Of a DNA stretch of 17,701 nucleotides, positions 1 through 7,415 are shown piece by piece; the first letter of the stretch is position 1, and each line of letters begins with the position of its first letter. Source of the stretch: Paracoccaceae bacterium (GTDB taxonomy: Bacteria; Pseudomonadota; Alphaproteobacteria; Rhodobacterales; Rhodobacteraceae); NCBI GenBank assembly GCA_009920815.1, contig RFZH01000024.1:1-17701 (forward strand). The letters run 5' to 3'. Position numbers and translations under genes: made by a program. Under the pieces are notes generated by a model. The model ran no database searches. It worked only from the letters and a program-made list of their open reading frames with translations, and was not told the origin of the DNA.

Positions 1-717
1 CGCTGGTTGCCGGTTCGGAACCCAAACCGCTATACCGCCGAGGTTTTTCGCGAAATTGCACAGGGGGCAGGCATTGCCTTGGCCCCACCCACTGCGGCCC
101 AGACCGTCAGAACGGGGACCACACTTGCCACTGATCAAAGCCCCGCGTTGGGCGACATCATCAAAGATATGTTGTTTTATTCGACCAACCTTACGGCCGA
201 AGTCATCGGCCTTGCCGCATCACGGCGCGCAGGCCACGATCCCGCAACCCTAAACGCATCTGCACAGCATATGACCACATGGGCCAGGACGCGCTTGGGT
301 ATGGCGCAGACCACTTTTTATGACCACTCTGGCCTAAGTGATAAGACCCGAATGACAGCCCAGGACATGATCGCTGCGCTCACCTCGGTCATTGACATTG
401 ATCCGGGTTTTGAAATGCGGTTGAAATCAATTCGGCCCCGCACCGCGACAGGCAACTTAGACACTGCTTCGACGGCCAAAATTATGGCTAAGACAGGGAC
501 ATTGAACTTTGTATCAGCCCTTGCTGGCTATCTGACGGCTCAGGACGGACGCAAATATGCATTTGCTCTGTTTAGCCGCGACATGACCGCAAGACAAAAT
601 GCAGACAATGAAAATTCAGAGCAACCAAAAGGATCTATGGCGTGGCTGACACGGTCGCGCAATGTGCAAAGTGGGCTGATGTATCGTTGGGCACGCCTGG
701 ACGGCGCAACGAATTAA
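1..717 (+). CDS. dacB: D-alanyl-D-alanine carboxypeptidase/endopeptidase (PBP4, peptidase S13), 3' part
   Basis: C-terminal part of a periplasmic class C penicillin-binding protein that trims or cleaves peptidoglycan cross-bridges (DD-carboxypeptidase/endopeptidase). The frame is open from base 1 (Arg-Trp-Leu-Pro...), so the gene begins upstream and the TTG at base 7 is not the start. Two of the three active-site motifs are visible: SxN as Ser-Thr-Asn at bases 181-189, followed by a helix (LTAEVIGLAA), and KTG as Lys-Thr-Gly-Thr at 490-501, followed by the beta-strand FVSALAGY. The catalytic SxxK motif must lie before the window. About 238 residues are present, roughly half of a typical PBP4. 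The TAA stop interlocks with the stop of the next, opposing gene. Confident for family; the dacB symbol rests on motif order rather than on the full protein. Confidence 0.88.
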   Translation, partial: RWLPVRNPNRYTAEVFREIAQGAGIALAPPTAAQTVRTGTTLATDQSPALGDIIKDMLFYSTNLTAEVIGLAASRRAGHDPATLNASAQHMTTWARTRLGMAQTTFYDHSGLSDKTRMTAQDMIAALTSVIDIDPGFEMRLKSIRPRTATGNLDTASTAKIMAKTGTLNFVSALAGYLTAQDGRKYAFALFSRDMTARQNADNENSEQPKGSMAWLTRSRNVQSGLMYRWARLDGATN

Positions 718-1139
718 ACCGTCAGGTGACGCACGCGGGCACCACGTTCAATGGCCGCGGCATGCAATCGATCTATGTTCAGCTCGTAGCGCATTTCTTC
801 TAATAAACGCAGTTCGGTTTCGCGGATCTTGCCATCCGCCGCCGCGACGTCACAGCATAACGCATAAGCGGTTTCAAACAATCGCTCTGGCAAGTTGTCA
901 CGCACCAAACCAAATAACGCATCCAGACCGTCTTCTTGTTCGAAAAGATCGTAAACGATATTTGAAATCAGCGTGATACGATCGATGTCATAGGCTGCAA
1001 ACACCGGCAAATGGTTCACAGTGGATTGGATTTTCACCAATTCCGATGTGCGCACATCTTCGTCTGAAATGGTCAAGGCAACCATCAACGCAACCAGACA
1101 ATCTTGCTCAGTTAGGACATGCGGGGCTTCACGCGTCAT
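714..1139 (-). CDS. TerB family (tellurite resistance TerB-like) small protein
   Basis: A 141-residue, mostly helical, cytoplasmic protein with no signal peptide. The segment DVAAADGKIRETELRLLEEMRYELNID (residues about 97-123) is the acidic loop-helix pattern of TerB/DUF533-like domains, where Asp/Glu residues probably bind metal. Apart from the name, stand-alone TerB proteins of alphaproteobacteria have no settled role, and no other ter genes lie nearby, so tellurite resistance should not be assumed. The ATG at 1139-1137 is supported by AAAGGA 9-14 bases upstream. The gene is divergent from lysK and convergent with dacB, sharing a four-base TTAA that holds both stop codons. Confidence 0.75.
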   Translation of the reverse strand: MTREAPHVLTEQDCLVALMVALTISDEDVRTSELVKIQSTVNHLPVFAAYDIDRITLISNIVYDLFEQEDGLDALFGLVRDNLPERLFETAYALCCDVAAADGKIRETELRLLEEMRYELNIDRLHAAAIERGARVRHLTV

Positions 1140-1168
1140 TTAGACATCCTTTCAATGTATCATCGATG

Positions 1169-1197
1169 AGAATAGAAACGAATTTATCATGGGGCAA
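1169..1197 (-). promoter_or_regulatory. candidate promoter of the terB-like gene
   Basis: Read on the minus strand there is TTGCCC (1197-1192), a 17-base spacer, then TATTCT (1174-1169). This would start transcription about 20 bases before the TerB-like ATG. It was found by eye; the -35 and -10 boxes each depart from consensus at two positions. Confidence 0.33.
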
Positions 1198-1216
1198 TAG
1201 GGAAACCTACCAAACC

Positions 1217-1245
1217 TTGCGGCAGTGCAGAAAACCCGTTATGAC
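1217..1245 (+). promoter_or_regulatory. candidate promoter of lysK
   Basis: TTGCGG (1217-1222), a 17-base spacer and TATGAC (1240-1245) lie about 50 bases before the lysK start. Together with the opposing candidate at 1169-1197 this would make a divergent terB/lysK promoter region. A nearly identical box pair (TTGCGA, 17 bases, TATTAC) stands before ettA in this window, which strengthens both a little. Confidence 0.38.
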
Positions 1246-1295
1246 ACGCCAATTCCAATCGGAAAAGATTCCACAATCATTATCGGAGTGTTCAC

Positions 1296-2870
1296 ATGTC
1301 TGTTCTGCGCGATGCTGCAATGAGCTCAAAAGCTTGGCCCTTTGAAGAAGCACGTCGCGTATTGAAACGCTATGAAAAGGCACCGCCCGAAAAGGGATAT
1401 GTTCTGTTTGAAACAGGCTACGGCCCATCCGGCCTGCCCCATATCGGCACCTTTGGCGAAGTGGCCCGCACCACAATGATCATGCGTGCATTTCGTGAAA
1501 TTTCCGACATCCCCGCAAAATTGATCTGTTTTTCCGACGATCTGGACGGCATGCGCAAGGTGCCCGGCAACGTCCCGAACCAAGAGATGTTGAAAGAGCA
1601 TCTGCAAAAACCACTGACATCGGTTCCCGATCCCTTCGGCGAATACGAAAGCTTTGGCCACCACAACAACGCCATGCTGCGTCGGTTCTTGGACACGTTC
1701 GGGTTTGAATACGAATTCTACTCCGCGACCGAATTTTATGGCTCTGGCCAATTTGACACCGTGTTGCGCCGTGCCGCGGAACGCTATGACGATATCATGA
1801 AGGTGATGTTGAAATCGCTGCGCGAAGAACGCCAACAAACCTATTCGATCTTTTTGCCGATCCACCCCGAAACGGGCCGCGTTCTGTATGTCCCGATGAA
1901 AGAGGTGAACGCCGCCGACGGCACTATCACCTTTGACGACGAAACAGGCCGCGAATGGACCCTGCCCGTCACGGGTGGTAGTGTGAAATTGCAATGGAAA
2001 CCCGACTTTGGCGCGCGCTGGGCGGCCTTGGGCGTGGATTTCGAAATGTACGGCAAAGACCATTCGACGAACACGCCGATCTATGACCGGATTTGTGAAA
2101 TTCTGGGCCACAAAGCGCCCGAGCATTTCACATACGAATTGTTCTTGGACGACAAAGGTCAAAAGATTTCGAAATCCAGTGGCAATGGCATTTCCATCGA
2201 CGAATGGCTGACCTATGCGTCGACAGAATCGTTGGCCTATTTCATGTATCAAAAGCCGAAAACAGCAAAACGCATGTATTTCGACGTGATCCCCAAGGCG
2301 ATGGATGAATATCATCAACAGCTGCGCGCCTATGCGGACCAAGATGACGCCGCGCGGATCAACAACCCCGTGTTCCACATCCACGGCCATAACGTCCCGC
2401 AATCGGATATGGTTGTGCCGTTTTCCATGCTGTTGAACTTGGCCGCAGTCGCCAATGCGGATGACAAAGACCAACTGTGGGGCTTTATCCAACGCTATGC
2501 GCCGGATGCGTCGCCCGAAACCAATCCGCAACTGGATCAGGCCGCGGGCTTTGCCGTGCGCTATTACAACGACTTTGTGAAACCCACGAAAATGTTCCGT
2601 GCCGCAACCGATCTGGAAAGCGAGGCATTGATTGACCTGCGTGATCAGCTAAAGGCATGGGACGGTGGTCTGGACGCCGAAGCGCTGCAATCCGTGGTTT
2701 ATGCCTGTGGCCGTGACCGGTTTGATCCGCTTCGCGATTGGTTCGGTGCGCTTTACGAAGTCCTCTTGGGCGCAACCCAAGGCCCCCGTTTCGGCGGCTT
2801 TATCGCGCTTTACGGCATCGACGAAACCATCGCCCTGATCGACGCAGGTCTGAACGGCGAGTTTTTGTAA
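1296..2870 (+). CDS. lysK: lysyl-tRNA synthetase, class I
   Basis: Charges tRNA-Lys with lysine in the cytoplasm. This is the class I enzyme, found in archaea, spirochaetes and many alphaproteobacteria in place of the usual class II LysS, which is structurally unrelated. The Rossmann-fold signature is clear: PSGLPHIG at residues 44-51 (the HIGH motif) and KISKS at 290-294. The C-terminal third is the helical anticodon-binding part. Its 524 residues fit the family. The ATG at 1296 has GGAG seven bases upstream; an in-frame ATG at 1320 is a weaker alternative. The gene appears monocistronic, with its own candidate promoter and a strong hairpin just after the stop. Codon use is biased in the way expected of a well-expressed gene. 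Confidence 0.96.
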   Translation: MSVLRDAAMSSKAWPFEEARRVLKRYEKAPPEKGYVLFETGYGPSGLPHIGTFGEVARTTMIMRAFREISDIPAKLICFSDDLDGMRKVPGNVPNQEMLKEHLQKPLTSVPDPFGEYESFGHHNNAMLRRFLDTFGFEYEFYSATEFYGSGQFDTVLRRAAERYDDIMKVMLKSLREERQQTYSIFLPIHPETGRVLYVPMKEVNAADGTITFDDETGREWTLPVTGGSVKLQWKPDFGARWAALGVDFEMYGKDHSTNTPIYDRICEILGHKAPEHFTYELFLDDKGQKISKSSGNGISIDEWLTYASTESLAYFMYQKPKTAKRMYFDVIPKAMDEYHQQLRAYADQDDAARINNPVFHIHGHNVPQSDMVVPFSMLLNLAAVANADDKDQLWGFIQRYAPDASPETNPQLDQAAGFAVRYYNDFVKPTKMFRAATDLESEALIDLRDQLKAWDGGLDAEALQSVVYACGRDRFDPLRDWFGALYEVLLGATQGPRFGGFIALYGIDETIALIDAGLNGEFL

Positions 2871-2897
2871 GCACTTAAATAAATCATGAAATAAGCC

Positions 2898-2937
2898 GCC
2901 AGCCAATGATCAGATTGGCTGGCTGCTGTCTTTCCTT
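2898..2937 (+). terminator. rho-independent-type terminator after lysK
   Basis: A perfect 10-bp stem, GCCAGCCAAT (2898-2907) with ATTGGCTGGC (2914-2923), has a six-base loop and is followed by a pyrimidine-rich tail (TGCTGTCTTTCCTT). It lies 27 bases after the lysK stop and points towards the sulfatase gene. Confidence 0.75.
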
Positions 2938-2962
2938 AAAAAGCTTTCAAAAACGACATTTT

Positions 2963-3018
2963 TCTGTGCCACCACAGACAGATCGATACTTGAATTCGTA
3001 ATGCATCCAATTTTCTAT
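2963..3018 (+). promoter_or_regulatory. candidate operator and promoter of the sulfatase gene
   Basis: The inverted repeat TCTGTG-CCAC-CACAGA (2963-2978) precedes a weak promoter candidate, TTGAAT (2990-2995), 17-base spacer, TTCTAT (3013-3018). Choline-sulfatase genes are often substrate-controlled, so a dyad here could be a regulator site, but no known operator is recognised and no regulator gene is adjacent. Confidence 0.22.
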
Positions 3019-3050
3019 CGTTGCAATTAACTGTCACACAGGACGGCACG

Positions 3051-4520
3051 ATGAAAAGATCAACTCAGCCAAACATCTTGGTCATTATGGCCGATCAAAT
3101 GACGCCCTTCATGTTGGATGCATTAGGCGGCATGGGCGCGCGTACGGAAAACATCGCGAAGCTGATCAAGACATCGGCAAATTTTACCAATGCCTATACG
3201 CCCAGCCCGATTTGTGTCCCTGCGCGGTCATGCTTTATGACAGGTCTTTATACGTCGAATACAGGGTGTTATGATAATGGTGACCCCTATCACAGCTTTA
3301 TTCCAACCTTTGCACACTATCTGACCAATGCGGGCTATGACACGGTCTTGTCTGGCAAGATGCACTTTATCGGCGCAGATCAATTACATGGCTTTAAGCG
3401 GCGATTGAATACGGATGTCTATCCGTCGGGCTTTATATGGTCTTATCCCTTGCCGGATCCAGAAAATCCAAACGACCAAGCGTTTGATTTCGTGTCGCAA
3501 TATGTCGTTAAAAATATTGGACCAGGGTGGTCCAAAGAATTGCAATACGACGAAGAAACCCATTTCAGATCATTGGAGTACTTGCGCCACGCACCGGGCG
3601 ATCGACCTTGGATGTTAACAGTATCCTATACCAATCCACACCCCCCCTATAAGGTGCCACGCAAATATTGGGATATGTACAAAGACACGGACATCCCCCT
3701 GCCCGAATATCCCGACGATATGGATGACAGGTATTCGTTCTTTGATCACGCGCTGCGTCGCTGGCATGGGTTGCATTTGCGAGGTAACGAAATTCGTGAC
3801 CCCAAAAACCTGATCGCAATGCGGCGCGGCTTTGCCGCCCTTGCGCATTACGTTGACGACAAAATCGGCGAATTGATGGACGTTCTTGATGAACAAGGGC
3901 TGCGGGACAAAACAGTCGTTATCGTCACGTCCGACCATGGCGAAATGCTTGGTGAAAAGGGCTTAATCCAAAAACGAATCCTCTATGAATGGTCCGCACG
4001 CATCCCGTTGATTGTCGACATGCCCGGTCAAGCGGCCCGCACAATCGATACGCCGGTATCCTTGATCGATTTAGCGCCAACGTTTGTGGACATGGCGGGC
4101 CAATCGCCCGTTGCACCAATGGATGGCCGATCGCTTTTACCCGCCATTATTGGGGGCACTTTGGATGCTGTTCCGATTATTTCTGAATACCACGGCGAAG
4201 GGATTATGCGCCCCAGCTTTATGGTACGCTTGGGCGATTGGAAATATCATTACTGCCATGAAACCGAACCACAGTTGTTCAACCTTGCCAATGACCCAAA
4301 CGAATGGACAAACCTTGCGGGTGATCCACAGTACGCAGCAGTCGAACGTAAATTACTAGACATTCTTACCAATAGCCAATTTGATCTGAATAAAATCGCA
4401 ACTGAGGTCTGGGATCGTTTGCCGTTGAAACAGGTTGTCAACGCAGCGATGAAGGCCAACGATACGCATTGGGATTATCAGGTCGATCAAAACGCTTCAG
4501 GTCTTTACGTCCGAAGCTGA
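3051..4520 (+). CDS. betC: sulfatase, probable choline-sulfatase
   Basis: A type I sulfatase of 489 residues, cytoplasmic (no signal peptide), most like choline-sulfatase, which releases choline and sulfate from choline-O-sulfate and so feeds glycine-betaine synthesis or sulfur supply. Visible are Asp15-Gln16 in the metal-binding N-terminal strand; the formylglycine motif Cys55-Val-Pro-Ala-Arg59 (CxPxR); GKMHF with Lys103 and His105, followed by ADQLHGF, typical of choline-sulfatases; and the metal pair Asp295-His296 in TSDHGEMLGEKGL. The C-terminal tail (WKYHYCHETEPQLFNLANDP... HWDYQ... YVR) matches the choline-sulfatase C-terminal region. The ATG at 3051 with AGGA seven bases upstream is preferred over the TTG at 3021, which would add ten unlikely residues. 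CVPAR differs from the CAPSR-like form I expect in BetC. No betA, betB, betI or transporter is adjacent, so the substrate is inferred. Confidence 0.8.
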   Translation: MKRSTQPNILVIMADQMTPFMLDALGGMGARTENIAKLIKTSANFTNAYTPSPICVPARSCFMTGLYTSNTGCYDNGDPYHSFIPTFAHYLTNAGYDTVLSGKMHFIGADQLHGFKRRLNTDVYPSGFIWSYPLPDPENPNDQAFDFVSQYVVKNIGPGWSKELQYDEETHFRSLEYLRHAPGDRPWMLTVSYTNPHPPYKVPRKYWDMYKDTDIPLPEYPDDMDDRYSFFDHALRRWHGLHLRGNEIRDPKNLIAMRRGFAALAHYVDDKIGELMDVLDEQGLRDKTVVIVTSDHGEMLGEKGLIQKRILYEWSARIPLIVDMPGQAARTIDTPVSLIDLAPTFVDMAGQSPVAPMDGRSLLPAIIGGTLDAVPIISEYHGEGIMRPSFMVRLGDWKYHYCHETEPQLFNLANDPNEWTNLAGDPQYAAVERKLLDILTNSQFDLNKIATEVWDRLPLKQVVNAAMKANDTHWDYQVDQNASGLYVRS

Positions 4521-4557
4521 TCCATACAGCATCGAACAAGGGATTACAGATTCAACG

Positions 4558-4586
4558 TTGCGACAGGTCGCGGGTTCCCGTATTAC
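4558..4586 (+). promoter_or_regulatory. candidate promoter of ettA with overlapping dyad
   Basis: TTGCGA (4558-4563), a 17-base spacer and TATTAC (4581-4586) lie 30 bases before the ettA start. The perfect dyad GCGAC-AG-GTCGC (4560-4571) overlaps the -35 box and might be an operator or chance. No convincing terminator separates the sulfatase from ettA, although CGGG-TT-CCCG lies inside the spacer. Confidence 0.42.
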
Positions 4587-4616
4587 ACCTTAAAACCAAA
4601 TTCACAGGAGCATTCC

Positions 4617-6272
4617 ATGGCAGCCTATCAATACGTTTACCACATGCAAGGGGTGTCTAAGACCTATCCAGGTGGTAAGAAATGTTTCGAAAACATCCAT
4701 CTGTCCTTTCTTCCTGGCGTGAAAATCGGTGTCGTTGGGGTCAACGGCTCGGGTAAATCGACGCTGATGAAAATCATGGCCGGTCTGGACAAGGATTTTT
4801 CAGGCGAAGCATGGGCGGCCGAGGGCGCCAAGGTGGGCTACCTGCCACAGGAACCCAAGTTGGACGAAACCCTGACCGTGCGCGAAAACGTCATGCTGGG
4901 CGTCGCGGCGAAAAAAGCGGTTCTTGATCGCTATAACGAATTGGCGATGAATTATTCGGATGAGACCGCCGATGAAATGTCCGCGCTGCAAGACCAGATC
5001 GACGCCGAAAACCTGTGGGATCTGGACAGCCAGATTGACGTGTCGATGGAGGCGCTGCGCTGTCCGCCCGACGACGCCACGCCTGCAAACCTGTCGGGTG
5101 GTGAACGCCGCCGCGTCGCGCTGTGCAAATTGCTGTTAGAAGCGCCTGACATGTTGCTTTTGGACGAACCGACTAACCACTTGGACGCGGAAACCATCGC
5201 GTGGCTGCAACAGCATTTGATTGATTACAAAGGCACCATTTTGATCGTTACTCACGACCGGTATTTCCTTGACGACATCACGGGTTGGATTTTGGAATTG
5301 GACCGTGGTCGCGGTATCCCCTACGAAGGCAATTATTCCAGCTGGCTGGAACAAAAAGCCAAACGTTTGGAACAAGAAGCCCGCGAAGACAAAACCCGCC
5401 AAAAAACGTTGGAACGCGAATTGGAATGGATGCGTCAGGGTCAAAAAGCCCGCCAAGCCAAACAAAAGGCGCGGATCAACGCCTATAACGAATTGGCGGG
5501 ACAATCCGAACGTGACAAGATCACGCGCGCCCAGATCGTTATTCCAAACGGCCCCCGTCTGGGCGGCAAGGTGATCGAGGTTGAAGGTCTGCAAAAGGCG
5601 ATGGGCGACAAGCTGTTGATCGAAAATCTGTCCTTTGCCCTGCCCCCCGGCGGTATCGTGGGTGTGATCGGTCCGAACGGCGCGGGTAAATCAACCCTGT
5701 TCAAAATGCTGACAGGTCAGGAAAAACCTGACGCGGGCGATGTGAGCTATGGTGACACGGTTCAGCTGTCGTATGTCGATCAGTCGCGCGACGATCTAAA
5801 GGACAACGAAACCGTGTGGGAGGCGATTTCCGGCGGCGCCGAAATCATCCAACTGGGTGACGCGCAAATGAACAGCCGCGCCTATTGTTCGGCCTTCAAC
5901 TTCAAAGGGGGCGATCAACAGAAAAAGATGTCGCTATTGTCGGGCGGTGAACGCAACCGCGTCCACATGGCGCGCCTGTTGAAAGAGGGCGGCAACGTGC
6001 TGTTGCTCGACGAACCGACCAACGATTTGGACGTTGAAACCCTGCGCGCGTTGGAAGACGCTTTGGTCGATTTCGCCGGCTGCGCCGTTGTGATTTCGCA
6101 CGATCGTTTCTTTCTTGACCGCATCTGCACACATATCTTGGCATTCGAAGGCGACGCGCATGTCGAATGGTTCGAAGGCGATTTCACCGCCTATGAAGAA
6201 GACAAAAAACGCCGCCTTGGCCCAGATGCCTCGGAACCCAAGCGCATGAAGCACAAGAAATTCACGCGGTAA
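4617..6272 (+). CDS. ettA: energy-dependent translational throttle protein EttA (ABC-F ATPase)
   Basis: A soluble ABC-F protein that binds the ribosomal E site and couples the ATP/ADP ratio to the first steps of elongation. Its 551 residues hold two ABC ATPase domains in tandem without membrane segments. Domain 1 has Walker A GVNGSGKST (41-49), signature LSGGE (159-163) and Walker B LLLDEPTN (180-187). Domain 2 has Walker A GPNGAGKST (352-360), signature LSGGE (441-445) and a matching Walker B. Between them lies the charged helical linker (about residues 240-300, with ELEWMRQGQKARQAKQKAR), the P-site tRNA-interaction motif that marks the EttA subfamily. The N-terminus (YQYVYHMQGVSKTYPGGK) is also typical. 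The ATG sits six bases after AGGAG. The gene probably has its own promoter. Confidence 0.95.
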   Translation: MAAYQYVYHMQGVSKTYPGGKKCFENIHLSFLPGVKIGVVGVNGSGKSTLMKIMAGLDKDFSGEAWAAEGAKVGYLPQEPKLDETLTVRENVMLGVAAKKAVLDRYNELAMNYSDETADEMSALQDQIDAENLWDLDSQIDVSMEALRCPPDDATPANLSGGERRRVALCKLLLEAPDMLLLDEPTNHLDAETIAWLQQHLIDYKGTILIVTHDRYFLDDITGWILELDRGRGIPYEGNYSSWLEQKAKRLEQEAREDKTRQKTLERELEWMRQGQKARQAKQKARINAYNELAGQSERDKITRAQIVIPNGPRLGGKVIEVEGLQKAMGDKLLIENLSFALPPGGIVGVIGPNGAGKSTLFKMLTGQEKPDAGDVSYGDTVQLSYVDQSRDDLKDNETVWEAISGGAEIIQLGDAQMNSRAYCSAFNFKGGDQQKKMSLLSGGERNRVHMARLLKEGGNVLLLDEPTNDLDVETLRALEDALVDFAGCAVVISHDRFFLDRICTHILAFEGDAHVEWFEGDFTAYEEDKKRRLGPDASEPKRMKHKKFTR

Positions 6273-6289
6273 TTTTTGATCACGCTTTT

Positions 6290-6318
6290 ATCAGGCGGCG
6301 TACCTTGTGCCGCCTGAT
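6290..6318. terminator. strong hairpin between convergent ettA and RES-toxin genes
   Basis: A perfect 10-bp stem, ATCAGGCGGC (6290-6299) with GCCGCCTGAT (6309-6318), has a nine-base loop. It lies 17 bases after ettA and 24 bases beyond the stop of the opposing RES gene, where a shared terminator would be expected. Neither strand has a proper T-tract after the stem, so efficiency as an intrinsic terminator is uncertain; it may also act as a 3'-end stabiliser. Confidence 0.5.
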
Positions 6319-6342
6319 GACACCATGACTTTCCGGTTCAAA

Positions 6343-7053
6343 CTAAACCGCCGCTGCCATAAACGCCGTATCGCCCATCAAATATTCATAGGTCTGGCGC
6401 AGGCTTTCATTATTCAAAATCACCCGATCTTGACGCAAAATGACCTGCCATGTTTGCAAGCCGATGGGCGTGTCTTGGCGAAAAGCAGCACAGGTCAGCA
6501 CCGCCACATTTCGCCCCGCATTGGGGTCGCGTACTGACGCATAAATAATAACCTGCCCGCCGTCATTGCGTATTTGATCGGCCAACGCACAGCAGGGTTC
6601 GTAATTGTCGGGATCTGTCCACGGACCCAGCGCCGCTATATCGGGCCACGTCAAATCAATCATGTGATCGCTGCCAATGTCTGCCAGAATAGCCGACAGT
6701 TGGATTGGGTTTTGCGGCAATGGGGTGTTGGGCGAGGCCCGAAAAAATCCAACCCGTGACCACGCAAATTCAATCGCCGCCGTGATGGATTGTTCGGCAC
6801 CGTAATAAACCCCAGGCGTTCGCCCCGCGCGCCGAAATCGCGACGAATGCGGATATTTTCCATACCGAAATGGCGATTTGAATTGGTAGTCCAACTGCTG
6901 ACATTCGGCTGGAACGGGTGGTTTAGAGTATTCGAGTATATCTTCTAACAGCGCCTGTTCTGAGAGGCTATCAACCAACTTCATCGTAGCAGGGCGATAT
7001 TGTCCTTCGATCATGCGCCAAATTGTGTGGCGATAGGCGCTATAACGGCGCAC
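6343..7053 (-). CDS. RES-domain toxin (NAD-degrading, type II toxin-antitoxin)
   Basis: RES-domain proteins such as MbcT and Pseudomonas Res kill or arrest cells by degrading NAD+, and are held in check by a co-encoded Xre/MbcA antitoxin. The 236 residues contain the named conserved positions in order: Arg13 in the IWRM segment near the N-terminus, Glu95 in TAAIEFAW after GVYYGAEQSI, and Ser173 in the strand VIIYASVRDPNAGRNVAVL. The protein is longer than compact RES toxins because of a segment of about 60 residues (roughly 20-78) between Arg13 and the GRTPGVYY strand. The start is taken as the GTG at 7053, which overlaps the antitoxin by 14 bases in another frame, a usual arrangement for coupled translation. 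The ATG at 7014 would remove Arg13 and is less likely. The assignment as the toxin rests on family and neighbour. Confidence 0.85.
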   Translation of the reverse strand: MRRYSAYRHTIWRMIEGQYRPATMKLVDSLSEQALLEDILEYSKPPVPAECQQLDYQFKSPFRYGKYPHSSRFRRAGRTPGVYYGAEQSITAAIEFAWSRVGFFRASPNTPLPQNPIQLSAILADIGSDHMIDLTWPDIAALGPWTDPDNYEPCCALADQIRNDGGQVIIYASVRDPNAGRNVAVLTCAAFRQDTPIGLQTWQVILRQDRVILNNESLRQTYEYLMGDTAFMAAAV

Positions 7054-7414
7054 GTGCGCTATCCAGATAATTCATCGTATCGACCAAGCCCGCGACCGAT
7101 TTTATCGCCTGTGACGGGATCATGCCCAGATCTGTATTTTCATTGCGCATCCATGCCTTATTCGTCTGTTCGTCACCGCCGGTGATCGTATCAAGGGATC
7201 GAAAGATCCGAATAAGATAAACAGCAATGTCAAAGGCCTTACCCGTCAACGTCGCATCCCCCGTTTTCAGCTTGCTAATTTGACCCTGACTTAGACCCAG
7301 AACCTCGGACAAATCCTTTTGACTTAACCCAAGTCGGTGTGCGGCATTTAACACCGCCTTTGCCACAACGGATGCGGCGCTTTGATCTTGAGCGGTAGAA
7401 TTTGTTAGGGTCAT
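7040..7414 (-). CDS. Xre/MbcA/ParS-type antitoxin (DUF2384)
   Basis: Antitoxin partner of the overlapping RES toxin. It is expected to block the NAD-binding pocket of the toxin and to repress the shared promoter. The 124 residues show an N-terminal Xre helix-turn-helix (about 30-53, with LSQKDLSEVLGLSQGQISKLKTG) and a C-terminal DUF2384 domain (about 58-124, with IRIFRSLDTITGGDEQTNKAWMRN... LGMIPSQAIKSVAGLVDTMNYLD), the order found in MbcA/Xre antitoxins of RES systems. The ATG at 7414 is preceded by AAGGAAAG at good spacing. Antitoxin first, toxin second, with overlap, is the standard operon layout. Composition is not strikingly different from the neighbours, so recent transfer is not evident. 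Confidence 0.9.
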   Translation of the reverse strand: MTLTNSTAQDQSAASVVAKAVLNAAHRLGLSQKDLSEVLGLSQGQISKLKTGDATLTGKAFDIAVYLIRIFRSLDTITGGDEQTNKAWMRNENTDLGMIPSQAIKSVAGLVDTMNYLDSARAPL

Positions 7415-7415
7415 A

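Noticed and set aside
714..1139. Tellurite resistance operon
   Set aside because: Only a single TerB-like gene is present, with no terA, terC, terD or terZ next to it.
1046..1345. 99-codon plus-strand frame across the terB-lysK gap
   Set aside because: It overlaps both genes, has no ribosome-binding site and shows no recognisable domain.
1326..2531. 401-codon open frame antisense to lysK
   Set aside because: It lies wholly inside lysK, whose motifs are unmistakable. The long frame is a by-product of lysK codon bias, and the translation resembles no domain I know.
3021..3050. TTG start for the sulfatase
   Set aside because: It adds ten residues unlike the family, and the ATG at 3051 has AGGA at the right distance.
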